A stretch of 33,623 nt of DNA from DASQFY01 sp036397815 (GTDB lineage Bacteria > Chloroflexota > Limnocylindria > QHBO01), in assembly GCA_036397815.1 (NCBI GenBank), contig DASWIE010000114.1, positions 1-33,623 on the forward strand. The letters are read 5' to 3'. A program made the position numbers and the translations under genes. A model generated the notes under the pieces. The model was not told where the DNA came from. It did not search any database and saw only the letters and a program-made list of their open reading frames with translations. This document shows positions 7,758 to 15,506 of the stretch, piece after piece; position 1 is the first letter of the stretch, and each line of letters starts with the position of its first letter.

Positions 7758-7770
7758 GGGTACTTCCACC
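7758..7770 (+). promoter_or_regulatory. GGTAC-type element, GGGTACTTCCACC
   Basis: A copy of the GTACTTCC(A/G)CC sequence that recurs at 7841-7851 (AGTACTTCCGCC) upstream of the 251-aa surface-protein gene. It is one of several GGTAC(T/C) elements in the two surface-protein upstream regions. Confidence 0.35.
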
Positions 7771-7824
7771 CTCCGACCCTCACCTCACTGGACGGCACAG
7801 ATCCGACATTAGGCCGGTCAAGTA

Positions 7825-7844
7825 GGTACTAGCCACCCTAGTAC
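7825..7844. promoter_or_regulatory. GGTACTAG inverted repeat, possible operator
   Basis: GGTACTAG (7825-7832) and CTAGTAC (7838-7844) form a 7-bp perfect inverted repeat around CCACC. It lies just upstream of a TATTCT hexamer (7854-7859), where a -35 element would otherwise be expected, which suits an activator or repressor site. The same half-site GGTACTA recurs as an inverted repeat at 8890-8921 upstream of the second surface-protein gene. Confidence 0.5.
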
Positions 7845-7937
7845 TTCCGCCTGTATTCTCCCGGTCCCTAGTCCCCAGGGGGGCTTGGCGCCGCGGACGC
7901 GCCAGAGACTTGGGGAAGAGCACAGGAGACCGGTATC

Positions 7938-8693
7938 GTGAGACTTCAGGCACAGACACCGCGCCGCCGATCGACGCGGCCGATGATCCTTTTGGCGGCG
8001 ACTGCCGCGCTCGCCATATCACTCTTCGCCATGGCCGGCCCGGCAATGGCGGGCGTGACGGTATACCCGATCAACTCGGGCAACCCCACCTGCGGCGATT
8101 TCGACGACCTGTACGGTGGTGGCTCGACCTGGACCGAGCTCAAAGTCGAGCCGCCCGGGAATGGCGTCTTCACCAACGGGACGCTGACGGTGACCATCAC
8201 GAACTTCGTGAACTCGAGCTCCCCAACACCCGGCTCATTCGATTGGTCCTCGAACATCGGCATTGACGCGGTGTTCGTGAAGGCCGGCAGCGACAAGCAC
8301 AATCTGTTCGTCTACAGCCCGGAGGCAACGTCGGGAACTGGTCTCGGCCCGCAGGCCGGCACTGGGAACGGCATCAGCCACATCTCGTTCTGCTACGACG
8401 TAGAGGTTGCGACGCCGACCCCAACGCCGACCCCGACGCCGACCCCGACGCCGACCCCGACGCCGACCCCGACTCAGCAGGTTCAGGCCACGCCGACGCC
8501 GACGCCGACGCCAGTGCCTGAGCAGTCGGTCCAGGCAGCGACCGGAACGCCGGCCGCCAGCCAGCCGAACACGGCCATGGGGACGGAGGGCGGACCGAGC
8601 CCGCTGCCGACGATGGTCTTCGGTCTGCTGCTGCTGGCCTCGCTGGGCACGCTCGCCTACGCGAACGTCAGGACGGTCCGCAACCGCAGCTGA
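7938..8693 (+). CDS. Secreted surface protein with TPTP linker and PNTA C-terminal tail
   Basis: A 251-aa exported protein. It has an Arg-rich N-terminus and a hydrophobic core with a signal-peptidase site near AMA/GVT (about residue 38). A compact ectodomain follows, ending in SHISFCYD, a segment seen in secreted beta-sandwich proteins that accompany SpaA-type surface proteins. A Thr-Pro repeat linker (about 158-177, with shorter copies after it) leads to PNTA at 210-213. The end is a hydrophobic helix with SLGTLAYANVR and a basic tail. The last part closely matches the end of the 1577-aa protein. It starts at GTG 7938 with AGGAG at 7924-7928, 9 nt upstream. Function is probably as a cell-envelope component. 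No enzyme motif is visible. Confidence 0.82.
   Translation: MRLQAQTPRRRSTRPMILLAATAALAISLFAMAGPAMAGVTVYPINSGNPTCGDFDDLYGGGSTWTELKVEPPGNGVFTNGTLTVTITNFVNSSSPTPGSFDWSSNIGIDAVFVKAGSDKHNLFVYSPEATSGTGLGPQAGTGNGISHISFCYDVEVATPTPTPTPTPTPTPTPTPTPTQQVQATPTPTPTPVPEQSVQAATGTPAASQPNTAMGTEGGPSPLPTMVFGLLLLASLGTLAYANVRTVRNRS
8411..8473 (+). repeat. Tandem 12-bp repeat encoding Thr-Pro linker
   Basis: About five near-perfect copies of ACGCCGACCCCG encode (Thr-Pro)n in the surface protein; a shorter related run (ACGCCG units) follows at about 8490-8512. Such repeats can change copy number by slippage, which would alter linker length. Confidence 0.85.
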
Positions 8694-8718
8694 CCTGACG
8701 ACCGAGCCGGTCTCCTCT

Positions 8719-8748
8719 GAAGGGCCCCCGGGCAACCGGGGGCCCTTC
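8719..8748 (+). terminator. Terminator-like hairpin with GCAA tetraloop
   Basis: A perfect 13-bp GC-rich stem (8719-8731 with 8736-8748) is closed by GCAA, 25 bp after the stop of the 251-aa surface-protein gene. The T-tract is poor, so it may act as a terminator or as a 3' stabilising hairpin. Confidence 0.7.
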
Positions 8749-8754
8749 GCGTGC

Positions 8755-8790
8755 CTGGTACCGGGGTACCAGCGGCACGTGGTACTGGGG
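8755..8790. promoter_or_regulatory. 18-bp palindrome plus a GGTACTGGGG copy
   Basis: CTGGTACC-GG-GGTACCAG (8755-8772) is a perfect palindrome, followed by GGTACTGGGG at 8781-8790. With the sites at 7758, 7825 and 8890 they form a cluster of GGTAC(T/C) elements restricted to this island. Confidence 0.4.
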
Positions 8791-8889
8791 TCCCACCAAT
8801 TGCGTTGACGGCAGACACCAAAGCGGCCGCCCTGTTCTTCACCTCACCCCCCGGGACCCCTACGCTCCACACAAAACCGAGCACCCCGA

Positions 8890-8921
8890 GGTACTAGGCA
8901 TCGGTCAAATCGGATAGTACC
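8890..8921. promoter_or_regulatory. GGTACTA inverted repeat upstream of the large surface-protein gene
   Basis: GGTACTA (8890-8896) and TAGTACC (8915-8921) are exact complements 18 nt apart. The half-site is the same as in the dyad at 7825-7844, upstream of the other surface-protein gene. Confidence 0.45.
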
Positions 8922-8924
8922 GTC

Positions 8925-8948
8925 GGCCTACCGCACGTCGCGGTAGCC
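8925..8948. other. Hairpin CTACCGC / GCGGTAG
   Basis: A 7-bp perfect stem (8928-8934 with 8940-8946), extended by GG/CC across one bulged C, with the 5-nt loop ACGTC. It may lie in the long 5' leader of the large surface-protein gene. Confidence 0.35.
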
Positions 8949-8999
8949 GATCGATAGACCTCCAGGGGGCTGGCGTCCCGATCGGACGAGACCGATAGC

Positions 9000-9022
9000 G
9001 CGACCGCTTAACGGGCGGTCGC
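9000..9022. other. Hairpin GCGACCGC / GCGGTCGC
   Basis: An 8-bp perfect stem with a 7-nt loop TTAACGG, in the same probable 5' leader. Its role is unknown. Confidence 0.35.
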
Positions 9023-9039
9023 CAGAAGGGACGGACCGG

Positions 9040-9246
9040 ATGCCCAGCTCTGGAGCGAGGCACCAGCTGCATATCGGAACCCACCACGGATCGGCCGACG
9101 GACCTGCCCTCGTCGTCCTCCGTTCCTGGACCGCCAGAGTCCCCGGGCGGCCCGTCGGGCTCCGAAACGGAGTCAACCCCGATCGATTGAATCCAACAGG
9201 TCGCAGGCAGGCGACCGCCGCAGGTGCCAAGGGGGCATCCAGATGA
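9040..9246 (+). CDS. Possible 68-aa leader ORF overlapping the large surface-protein start
   Basis: An open frame from ATG 9040 to a TGA that overlaps the ATG of the 1577-aa gene as ATGA, the arrangement of translationally coupled genes. AGAAGGG lies about 9 nt before its start. Its third-position G/C bias is weaker than in neighbouring genes, and the peptide has no recognisable domain, so it may be chance. It could be a regulatory upstream ORF. Confidence 0.2.
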   Translation: MPSSGARHQLHIGTHHGSADGPALVVLRSWTARVPGRPVGLRNGVNPDRLNPTGRRQATAAGAKGASR

Positions 9247-12200
9247 ATTCTCGTGCGAACTCCTTCCGCGCGTTTCCCGTACTTCTCGCATTCCTCATCA
9301 ACCTGGTCATTGGACCGCTCGCCCCGCTGGCACAGACATCGCCGGTCGCCGCGCTGAGCGGAACTTCGTTCAACGCCACCGACGGCAACCTAGTCGACAA
9401 CGGCGCGCTTGAGACCGACTGGTGTACGCCGGCGCCCAACCGCGACGAGGGCTTCGACACACTGAGTGGCGCGACCGACACGTCCTTCTCCAGCAGCAAC
9501 AACAAGGAGGACAGCGACGTCCCGACGCTGTCCCTCGGCACGATTCCGAACAACAAGGACGACCTCCTGCGCGAGTACGTCGCCAGCGAGACCATCAACG
9601 GCGACCTGTTCGTCTATCTCGCCTGGATCCGCGCCGACTCCACCGGCACCAGCACCATCGACTTCGAGTTCAACCAGTCCGATCAGGTCAGCTCGAACGG
9701 CGTGACCAAGATCCGGACCGATGGCGACCTGCTGGTCACCTTCGACTTCCAGGCCAACCCCGGCTCGCAGGGCGGCTATTCGGTCAACCTGGAGCTGCGG
9801 ACATGGAGCTCCGGCACTAACGATCAGCCCGACCCGACCAGCACCCCGCCGAACAAGGGCCAGTGGATCAACGTCGTCGATCTGGACGCCAGTGGGCTGG
9901 CGGAGGGATCGGTGAATGGCTCCGATGTGACCGACTGCGTGAGCGGCGACGTCACGTTGACGACCGGCACCTTCGGTGAGGCAGCACTCAACCTGAGCGA
10001 CATCCTGGGCGGCAGCTGCAAGTCATTCGGCAGCCTTTTCACGAAGAGCCGCTCGTCGAACTCCTTCAGCGCCGACCTCAAGGACCGCATCGATCCGCTG
10101 CCCGTGAACTTCAACACCTGCGGCGAGATCACGATCCTCAAGCAGGACGAGCACCAGCAGCCCCTCGGCGGGGCCACCTTCAGTGTCTCGCCGGATCCAT
10201 TCGACGGTCTCGGCACGCTGAGCGTCACGGACAACTCGGCACCGGATGACAATTCGGCGCCCGGCGTCATCCACCTCAGCGACGTGGAGCCCGGCACGTA
10301 CACCGTCTGTGAGACGGCCGCCCCGGTCGGCTACATCCTGGCCAACCCCGCCTGCGCACCGGCGCAGACGGTCGTCGACAACGGTTCGGTCACATTCGGG
10401 CCGTTCACCAACGGCCTTGGCGATATCAGCTGGCAGAAGCTCGACGCCGAGACCGGCGCCAAGCTGTGCTGCGCGACCTTCACCCTCGCCGGCATCTCCG
10501 GCACCGTCTTCGGGCCGCTGACGGTGGTCGACAACGGCCTAAACGACGAGGATGCGGACGCTGGCGAGCTGCTCGTCACTGACCTCTTCCTCGGAACTTA
10601 TCGGATCACGGAGACCGTTGCCCCGGCGGGCTATGACCTGCCCAGCCCGGCGTTCCAGGACGTCGTGCTGAGCGGCCAGACCGCGTCGCCGGCATCGGCC
10701 TTCCGCGACCCGCCACATCCGGTCCTGGTCGTCGTCAAGACGCCAGATGACGGAGAGGCGCAAGCCGGCGACCCAGCAAGCTTCACGATGGTGACGACCA
10801 ACAACGGGCCGGGAACGGCCCTGGCCGTCACGCTCACCGACCCGCTGCCCGCCGTGGCCAACGGCTGGAGCGTGGACTCGGAGAACTGGCTCGGCGCCTG
10901 CACCATCAGCGGTGACCCCGGAGACCCCCAGACGCTGAGCTGTGGACCCGAGAACCTCGCCGACGACGCGAGCCGCACGGTCACGGTCAGCACCACCGCC
11001 TCGTATCCCGACGACTGCCACCTCCTCGAGAACCTGGCCACCGCCGACGGCTCGAACACCGACCCGGCCTCCGACGCCGGTGACATCACCGTCAAGTGCG
11101 CCGATATCGACCTCGAGAAGAGCCCTGATGACGGCCAGGTGAACGCGGGCGCCATCGCCAGCTTTACGATCCTGGTCACCAACAACGGCAACGGCGAAGC
11201 GCGCGGTCTCGTCGTCTTCGACGAGCTGCCGATCGTCAGCAACGGCTGGACCATCGACGACGCGACCCTGGTCGGCTGCGTCATCACCGGTGATCCCGGC
11301 GAGCAGCAGACGCTGACCTGCGGTCCCACGACCCTGGGCGGCGTGACGGCCCCGAGCAACCAGGACTGGGTGCGCGTGGTGACCACGACCACCCTGGCCG
11401 ACTGTGGCGAATTGCCGAACGAGGCCTCGGCTGAGACCCAGAACGACGGCTCCGATTCCGACACCGGGCTGATCACCGTGACCTGCCCGGAGCTGCAGAT
11501 CGACAAGACCACCACCACCCCGGTGGTGAACGCCGGAGATCAGGTCTCCTTCAGCATCGAGGTCGAGAACAGTGGTGATGGCGATGCCGAGGGCGTCGTC
11601 ATCAGCGACACGCTGCCGTCCGGCATCAGCTGGTCGGAGGCCAGCGACGACTGCTCGATCGCGGGCAGTGTCCTGACCTGTGGTCCGCTGACCATCGCGT
11701 CGGGTACGACCTTCAGCGTCACCGTCTCGGGATTGACCGACGCGGATGACTGCCCGTCGGTCATCAACCGCGCGACCTTCACGTCGGACAACGCCGGCTC
11801 GGGCGCGAGCCACCCGGCGGGTCAGGGCGTGCAGATCACCATCAACTGCCCTGACATCGTGGTCGACAAGACCGGCTCCGGAACGGTGAATGCCACCGAC
11901 CTGGTCTTCTTCGAGATCACGGTCAGCAACATCGGTGATGGCGACGCGTACGACTTCGAGTTCACCGACACCCTGCCGGACGTCCAGAACGGCTGGACGC
12001 TGGCGGAGGCGCCGGCTTTCTGCGAGCTCAACGGAGTCGCGCTGACCTGTGCCCTGAACGAGCTCACCACGCCGGAGTTCTTCGCCGACGGTGCCTCCTT
12101 CACCATCCGCGTGGAGGCCGACACCGAGATCGAGGACTGCGGTGAGCTCGACAACCTTGCCTCGGCCTCTGCCTCGAACGAGGCCGAGGAAGACTTGGCG

Positions 12201-13976
12201 AACAACTCGGACGAGCACAGCATCGTGGTCGAGTGCCCGGACCTTGATGCCGTCAAGGAGGCCGATGACGCCGTCGTGTCAGCCGGTCAGGACATCGGCT
12301 TCACGATCACGGTCTCGAACGCCGACCTGGCCGCTACCGGGACCGCGTACGACGTGGACCTGAATGACCCGCTGCCGGCCGGCAGCGGCGTCGACTGGGC
12401 CATCCTGCCTGCCTACGCGGGTCCTGGCACCTGCCAGATCCTGGGCGCCCCTGGGGCGGAGATGCTCTCCTGTCACTTCGGCGACCTTGCCCCGGGCGCG
12501 TCGGCCAGCGTCCACGTCGTGAGTGACACGGCGGCCGCAAGCTGTGGGCTGTACCACAACGTGGCCACCATCACCAGCGACAACCACCCGAACCTGACGC
12601 CGAGCGCCGACACGACGGTCGAGTGCCCGGGCATGAACGTCACCAAGGTGGCCGACAAGAGCCCGATCGACGCCGGCGAGACGGCGAGCTACACCATGGT
12701 CGTCTGGAACTCCGGTCCCGGCACGGCCTTCGGCGCAACCTTCCATGACGAGCTGCCGGACGATGTGAACTGGACCATCCAGCTCCTGAACGGCGATGCC
12801 GACGACGCGTGCAGCGTCTCAAGCAGTGCGGTACCGGGCCAGCCCGTGCACTGGTCGGCCGACTGCCAGTTCGGAGATCTTCCGGCCACGAGCATGGCGA
12901 ACGGCAAGCAGATCCGGATCTCGGGCGTGACCGATCGTGCCGACTGCGGCACGTTGGACAACGACGCGTTCGCCGACGCGGACAACGACGACCGGGTCGG
13001 CCCGGCCGAGGCGTCCATCACGGTCAAGTGCCCAACGATCTCGGTCATCAAGGTCAACAACCAGCCGAACCCGGTCCTGCCGGGCACGGTGGTGTCCTAC
13101 ACCGTCACCGTCACGGTGAGTGACGGCCCAGCCGAGGGCGTGGTGGCGACCGACAAGCTGCCGGCCGGGCTCGATGCTCCGACGAGCATCAGCAACGGCG
13201 GCGTCTACTCCGGGGCGACCCGGACGATCACCTGGAACCTGGGCGACCTGGCCAACGGCAGCTACGCGCTGACGTACCAGGCCGCGGTCAGCGCCGGCAC
13301 CGCGCAAGGTGCCAGCCTGGTCAACCTGGCAACCGTGACCAGCCCGAACAGCCAGTGCCCGAACGCCGGGAGCATCGCGCCCGAGTGCGACGATGACTCG
13401 ACCGTGACGGTGCGCGTCCCGACCCTGGTGGTCGACAAGGCGGCAAGCACCGAGGTGGTCCACTTCGTCTTCGACTCTGACGGCAACGTGCTGTCGGTGA
13501 CGCCGGCGACGGTCACCTGGACGCTGACCTACACGCTGACCAACGGGCCGGTCACCAACGCGGTGATCACCGACCCGCTGCCCGGATTCCTCAACTTCGT
13601 GAGCGCCAGCAACGGCGGGACGTTCGCCGTCGGCGTGATCACGTGGAACCTCGGGACGCTCAGCGCGAGCGGCAGCGTGAGCTTCGTGACCACCGTCGAT
13701 CCGGATGCTCCGGAGACGAGCCCGATCGTCAACGTGGCGACCATCGACTCGAACGAGACCGCGCCCGACCAGGGTCAGGACTCGATCCGGGTCACCTCCG
13801 AGAGCGAGCTGGCCGGGACGTCGACCCCGGCCCCATCGGTCCCGAACACGGCGATCGTGCATGGCCCGAACGGCGAGCCGATCTCGATCCCGGTCGAGCT
13901 GATGGTGGTCCTCTTCCTCGGCTCACTGGGCACGCTGGCACTGGCCAACGTGCGGGCGGCGCGACGGCGCCGCTGA
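9243..13976 (+). CDS. Giant surface protein with SpaA and eight DUF11 repeats, PNTA tail
   Basis: A 1577-aa exported stalk-like protein. The signal peptide (about residues 1-30) is followed by a beta-rich head (to about 290). Two SpaA/Cna-B prealbumin-like domains follow (about 293-390 and 392-490, with VCETAAPVGY and ITETVAPAGYDLP), which in this family often form isopeptide bonds. Eight DUF11 repeats start near 492, 620, 749, 870, 999, 1129, 1264 and 1393, each opening with a V/I-x-K strand and carrying a D-x-LP segment. Repeats 1-6 each contain four cysteines in the same order, repeat 7 has two and repeat 8 none. The C-terminus has PNTA (1534-1537), a hydrophobic helix with SLGTLALANVR and an Arg tail. 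AAGGGGG lies 7 nt before the ATG. An envelope adhesin or S-layer-like role is inferred. Confidence 0.9.
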   Translation: MNSRANSFRAFPVLLAFLINLVIGPLAPLAQTSPVAALSGTSFNATDGNLVDNGALETDWCTPAPNRDEGFDTLSGATDTSFSSSNNKEDSDVPTLSLGTIPNNKDDLLREYVASETINGDLFVYLAWIRADSTGTSTIDFEFNQSDQVSSNGVTKIRTDGDLLVTFDFQANPGSQGGYSVNLELRTWSSGTNDQPDPTSTPPNKGQWINVVDLDASGLAEGSVNGSDVTDCVSGDVTLTTGTFGEAALNLSDILGGSCKSFGSLFTKSRSSNSFSADLKDRIDPLPVNFNTCGEITILKQDEHQQPLGGATFSVSPDPFDGLGTLSVTDNSAPDDNSAPGVIHLSDVEPGTYTVCETAAPVGYILANPACAPAQTVVDNGSVTFGPFTNGLGDISWQKLDAETGAKLCCATFTLAGISGTVFGPLTVVDNGLNDEDADAGELLVTDLFLGTYRITETVAPAGYDLPSPAFQDVVLSGQTASPASAFRDPPHPVLVVVKTPDDGEAQAGDPASFTMVTTNNGPGTALAVTLTDPLPAVANGWSVDSENWLGACTISGDPGDPQTLSCGPENLADDASRTVTVSTTASYPDDCHLLENLATADGSNTDPASDAGDITVKCADIDLEKSPDDGQVNAGAIASFTILVTNNGNGEARGLVVFDELPIVSNGWTIDDATLVGCVITGDPGEQQTLTCGPTTLGGVTAPSNQDWVRVVTTTTLADCGELPNEASAETQNDGSDSDTGLITVTCPELQIDKTTTTPVVNAGDQVSFSIEVENSGDGDAEGVVISDTLPSGISWSEASDDCSIAGSVLTCGPLTIASGTTFSVTVSGLTDADDCPSVINRATFTSDNAGSGASHPAGQGVQITINCPDIVVDKTGSGTVNATDLVFFEITVSNIGDGDAYDFEFTDTLPDVQNGWTLAEAPAFCELNGVALTCALNELTTPEFFADGASFTIRVEADTEIEDCGELDNLASASASNEAEEDLANNSDEHSIVVECPDLDAVKEADDAVVSAGQDIGFTITVSNADLAATGTAYDVDLNDPLPAGSGVDWAILPAYAGPGTCQILGAPGAEMLSCHFGDLAPGASASVHVVSDTAAASCGLYHNVATITSDNHPNLTPSADTTVECPGMNVTKVADKSPIDAGETASYTMVVWNSGPGTAFGATFHDELPDDVNWTIQLLNGDADDACSVSSSAVPGQPVHWSADCQFGDLPATSMANGKQIRISGVTDRADCGTLDNDAFADADNDDRVGPAEASITVKCPTISVIKVNNQPNPVLPGTVVSYTVTVTVSDGPAEGVVATDKLPAGLDAPTSISNGGVYSGATRTITWNLGDLANGSYALTYQAAVSAGTAQGASLVNLATVTSPNSQCPNAGSIAPECDDDSTVTVRVPTLVVDKAASTEVVHFVFDSDGNVLSVTPATVTWTLTYTLTNGPVTNAVITDPLPGFLNFVSASNGGTFAVGVITWNLGTLSASGSVSFVTTVDPDAPETSPIVNVATIDSNETAPDQGQDSIRVTSESELAGTSTPAPSVPNTAIVHGPNGEPISIPVELMVVLFLGSLGTLALANVRAARRRR

Positions 13977-13990
13977 GCAAAGGGACAAGG

Positions 13991-14021
13991 CCGATGGGTC
14001 GGCGGCACGCCGGCCCATCGG
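13991..14021 (+). terminator. First terminator hairpin after the large surface-protein gene
   Basis: A 14-bp stem (13991-14004 with 14008-14021, one G-U pair) with a 3-nt loop, followed by TCATTCATC. It lies 14 bp after the stop codon. Confidence 0.75.
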
Positions 14022-14045
14022 TCATTCATCCAGCCCCCCTGGCAG

Positions 14046-14085
14046 GGACGGGGTAGGGGTTCGCCTCTACCCCGTCCTCTGTTTG
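14046..14085 (+). terminator. Second terminator hairpin with UUCG loop
   Basis: A 14-bp stem (14046-14059 with 14064-14077, one G-U pair) is closed by TTCG and followed by TCTGTTTGTG, a good rho-independent arrangement for plus-strand transcription. The tandem pair insulates the surface-protein gene from the convergent sigma-factor operon. Confidence 0.8.
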
Positions 14086-14100
14086 TGTCCAGGGGAGTGC

Positions 14101-14865
14101 TCAGGATGCGGGCTTGGGTGCCTTCTGGGGTCCCTGGTCGCCTTGCGGCGGCTGCCGCTCCTGGCCACCCGATCCCGGAGTGGAGGGCGGTCCCGCCTCC
14201 GGTGGACGGCTCGGCTGCGCCTCGTGCGCCTCCTGCGCCTTGCCCGGCGAGGTGGCGGCCTGGATCGCCTGCTGGAGGCCGTCCTGGGCGTGTGCCGGCG
14301 CGGTATCGACGAGCGCCTCCAGCACGGCGACGTGCTTCGACAGCTCCTCGACCGCCATCTGCCCGGGGGCGCTGAGCGCGCCGGCCAGGCGCTCCTCCGC
14401 CTCTGCCACGGCCTGGGCCACCCCGGCGATCTGCGACCACCTGCCGGCTCGCGCCAGCTCCTCGAGCTCGTCGAGGCGCTCGCCGAGCGCCATCGCCATC
14501 AGGTCGGCGCGCATCGCCGGTGGTGCGATCTGCAGGCGGATCTCCTCGAACTGCAGCTTGACCGGGTAGAGGGGATCCCCGGGCAGGCTCTCCGCCGCGG
14601 CGGCGCCGGCGGTGCTGGCGGCGATCGCCACGGCCAGCGAGGCGTACAGCACCCCGCGCCCCAGGGCGCCCATCTCGCGGAGCCGCCTCGGCGGCTGCAC
14701 GAGCCCCTCGCGCATGGCGACGTGACGGTTCAGGACCTCGCCACGCAGGCGGCGGCGATACATGGCGTCCGGCTCCAGTCGTCGGAGGCTGCGCTCCAGG
14801 TTCTCCGCAAACGCCTCGTCCAGCGGCGCCCACGCGCCGCGGCCGGCCACTCCCAGGCGGTTCAT
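14101..14865 (-). CDS. DUF5667-type membrane protein, probable anti-sigma factor
   Basis: A 254-aa protein with an N-terminal cytoplasmic part of about 65 residues containing the repeated-helix pattern LERSLRRLEPDAMYRRRL. One transmembrane segment (about 67-90, VLYASLAVAIAASTAGAAAA) follows, then LPGDPLYPVKLQFEEIRL, the hallmark of the DUF5667 domain. After that come Ala/Glu-rich helices and a long Pro/Gln/Gly/Ser-rich disordered tail (about 205-254). Its ATG overlaps the TGA of the sigma-factor gene by 4 bp, indicating translational coupling. DUF5667 proteins encoded next to ECF sigma factors are usually regarded as their membrane-bound regulators, so an anti-sigma role is inferred. No zinc-binding anti-sigma motif (HxxxCxxC) is seen. 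Confidence 0.8.
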   Translation of the reverse strand: MNRLGVAGRGAWAPLDEAFAENLERSLRRLEPDAMYRRRLRGEVLNRHVAMREGLVQPPRRLREMGALGRGVLYASLAVAIAASTAGAAAAESLPGDPLYPVKLQFEEIRLQIAPPAMRADLMAMALGERLDELEELARAGRWSQIAGVAQAVAEAEERLAGALSAPGQMAVEELSKHVAVLEALVDTAPAHAQDGLQQAIQAATSPGKAQEAHEAQPSRPPEAGPPSTPGSGGQERQPPQGDQGPQKAPKPAS

Positions 14866-15506
14866 CGGCTCGGCCCGCCGCCGTCGCCGTTCATCCGGCG
14901 CCGGAGATTGGCGATCGCCCGGAAGGTGAGGCCCCTGACCGTCCCCGCGCGCCGGCCCATGACCTGCGCCGCCTCCTCGGCCGAGAGGCCGGCGGCGAAG
15001 CGCAGTGCCAGCGCCTCCTGTTGATCCGTGGTCAGGAGCGCGATGGCGCGGCGCAGCTCGCGGATCTCCTCGCCGCGCAGGCTGATCGCCTCCAGGCCAT
15101 CGCCCTCAATGGCCTGGTGGCCGTCGTCCAGCGGCTCGTGGGACCGCTGCCGGCGGACGTGGTCGATCACGGCGTTTCGGGCGATCCGGAATGCCCAGGC
15201 CTCGAATGGGCGGCCCTGGTGGCGGTAGCGCGGCAGGCTGGCGACGATCCGTTCGAAGACCAGCTGGGTGAGGTCTTCCGCGTCCTCGCGGCTGCGAACG
15301 CGGACTGCGACGTAACGGTAGATGGGGCCAACGAGCGTGTCGTACAGCCTGCCGACGGCCTCGACGCTGCCATTGGCCGCTGCGACCGCGAGCTCGTCGA
15401 CGCCGGCCTCGGCCTCGGCGGCACGCGGCATAGCCCCCGCCGGTCGGCGCAGCTCGGCATCGCGAAGGGCCTGGACCAGGAACGTGTTCAGAGGTCGCTC
15501 GCGCAT
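14862..15506 (-). CDS. ECF-type RNA polymerase sigma factor
   Basis: A sigma-70 family protein of 214 aa as called here. Region 2 includes AVGRLYDTLVGPIYRYV, EDAEDLTQLVF and the -10 recognition helix FEAWAFRIARNAVIDHVRR. Region 4 (about the last 65 residues) has LLTTDQQEALALRF and the helix-turn-helix LSAEEAAQVMGRRAGTVRGL. Regions 1 and 3 are absent, as in ECF factors. It directs RNA polymerase to a specific promoter set, probably in response to an envelope signal sensed by the overlapping DUF5667 partner. The frame extends to a GTG at 15611, only 14 bp after kbl. Codon use there is poorer in third-position G/C, so ATG 15506 is preferred, though its ribosome-binding site (GAAAGG) is distant. 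Read-through from kbl is possible. Confidence 0.85.
   Translation of the reverse strand: MRERPLNTFLVQALRDAELRRPAGAMPRAAEAEAGVDELAVAAANGSVEAVGRLYDTLVGPIYRYVAVRVRSREDAEDLTQLVFERIVASLPRYRHQGRPFEAWAFRIARNAVIDHVRRQRSHEPLDDGHQAIEGDGLEAISLRGEEIRELRRAIALLTTDQQEALALRFAAGLSAEEAAQVMGRRAGTVRGLTFRAIANLRRRMNGDGGGPSR

Larger units (their letters stand above)
8694..9242. other. 549-bp regulatory intergenic region between the two surface-protein genes
   Basis: No convincing gene is seen. It holds a strong terminator hairpin (8719-8748), an 18-bp palindrome and further GGTAC elements (8755-8790), a GGTACTA inverted repeat (8890-8921) and two hairpins (8925-8948 and 9000-9022). A weak 68-codon frame (9040-9246) stops on the start of the large surface-protein gene. 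AAGGGGG at 9229-9235 is that gene's likely ribosome-binding site. No known riboswitch consensus was recognised. Confidence 0.6.

Noticed and set aside
8411..8512. Short tandem repeats that could suggest a CRISPR or satellite array
   Set aside because: They are in frame, encode Thr-Pro, have no spacers and sit in the linker of a surface protein.
8770..9240. Riboswitch in the leader of the large surface-protein gene
   Set aside because: Hairpins are present, but no consensus core of c-di-GMP, cobalamin, TPP, SAM, glycine or fluoride riboswitches was recognised.
8905..9291. A 128-codon minus-strand frame in the surface-island intergenic region
   Set aside because: It overlaps the signal peptide of the 1577-aa gene, has poor codon bias, and covers several inverted repeats better explained as regulatory DNA.
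10539..12218. A 559-codon minus-strand frame opposite the DUF11 region
   Set aside because: It repeats with the DUF11 repeats because it mirrors them and carries no domain of its own.
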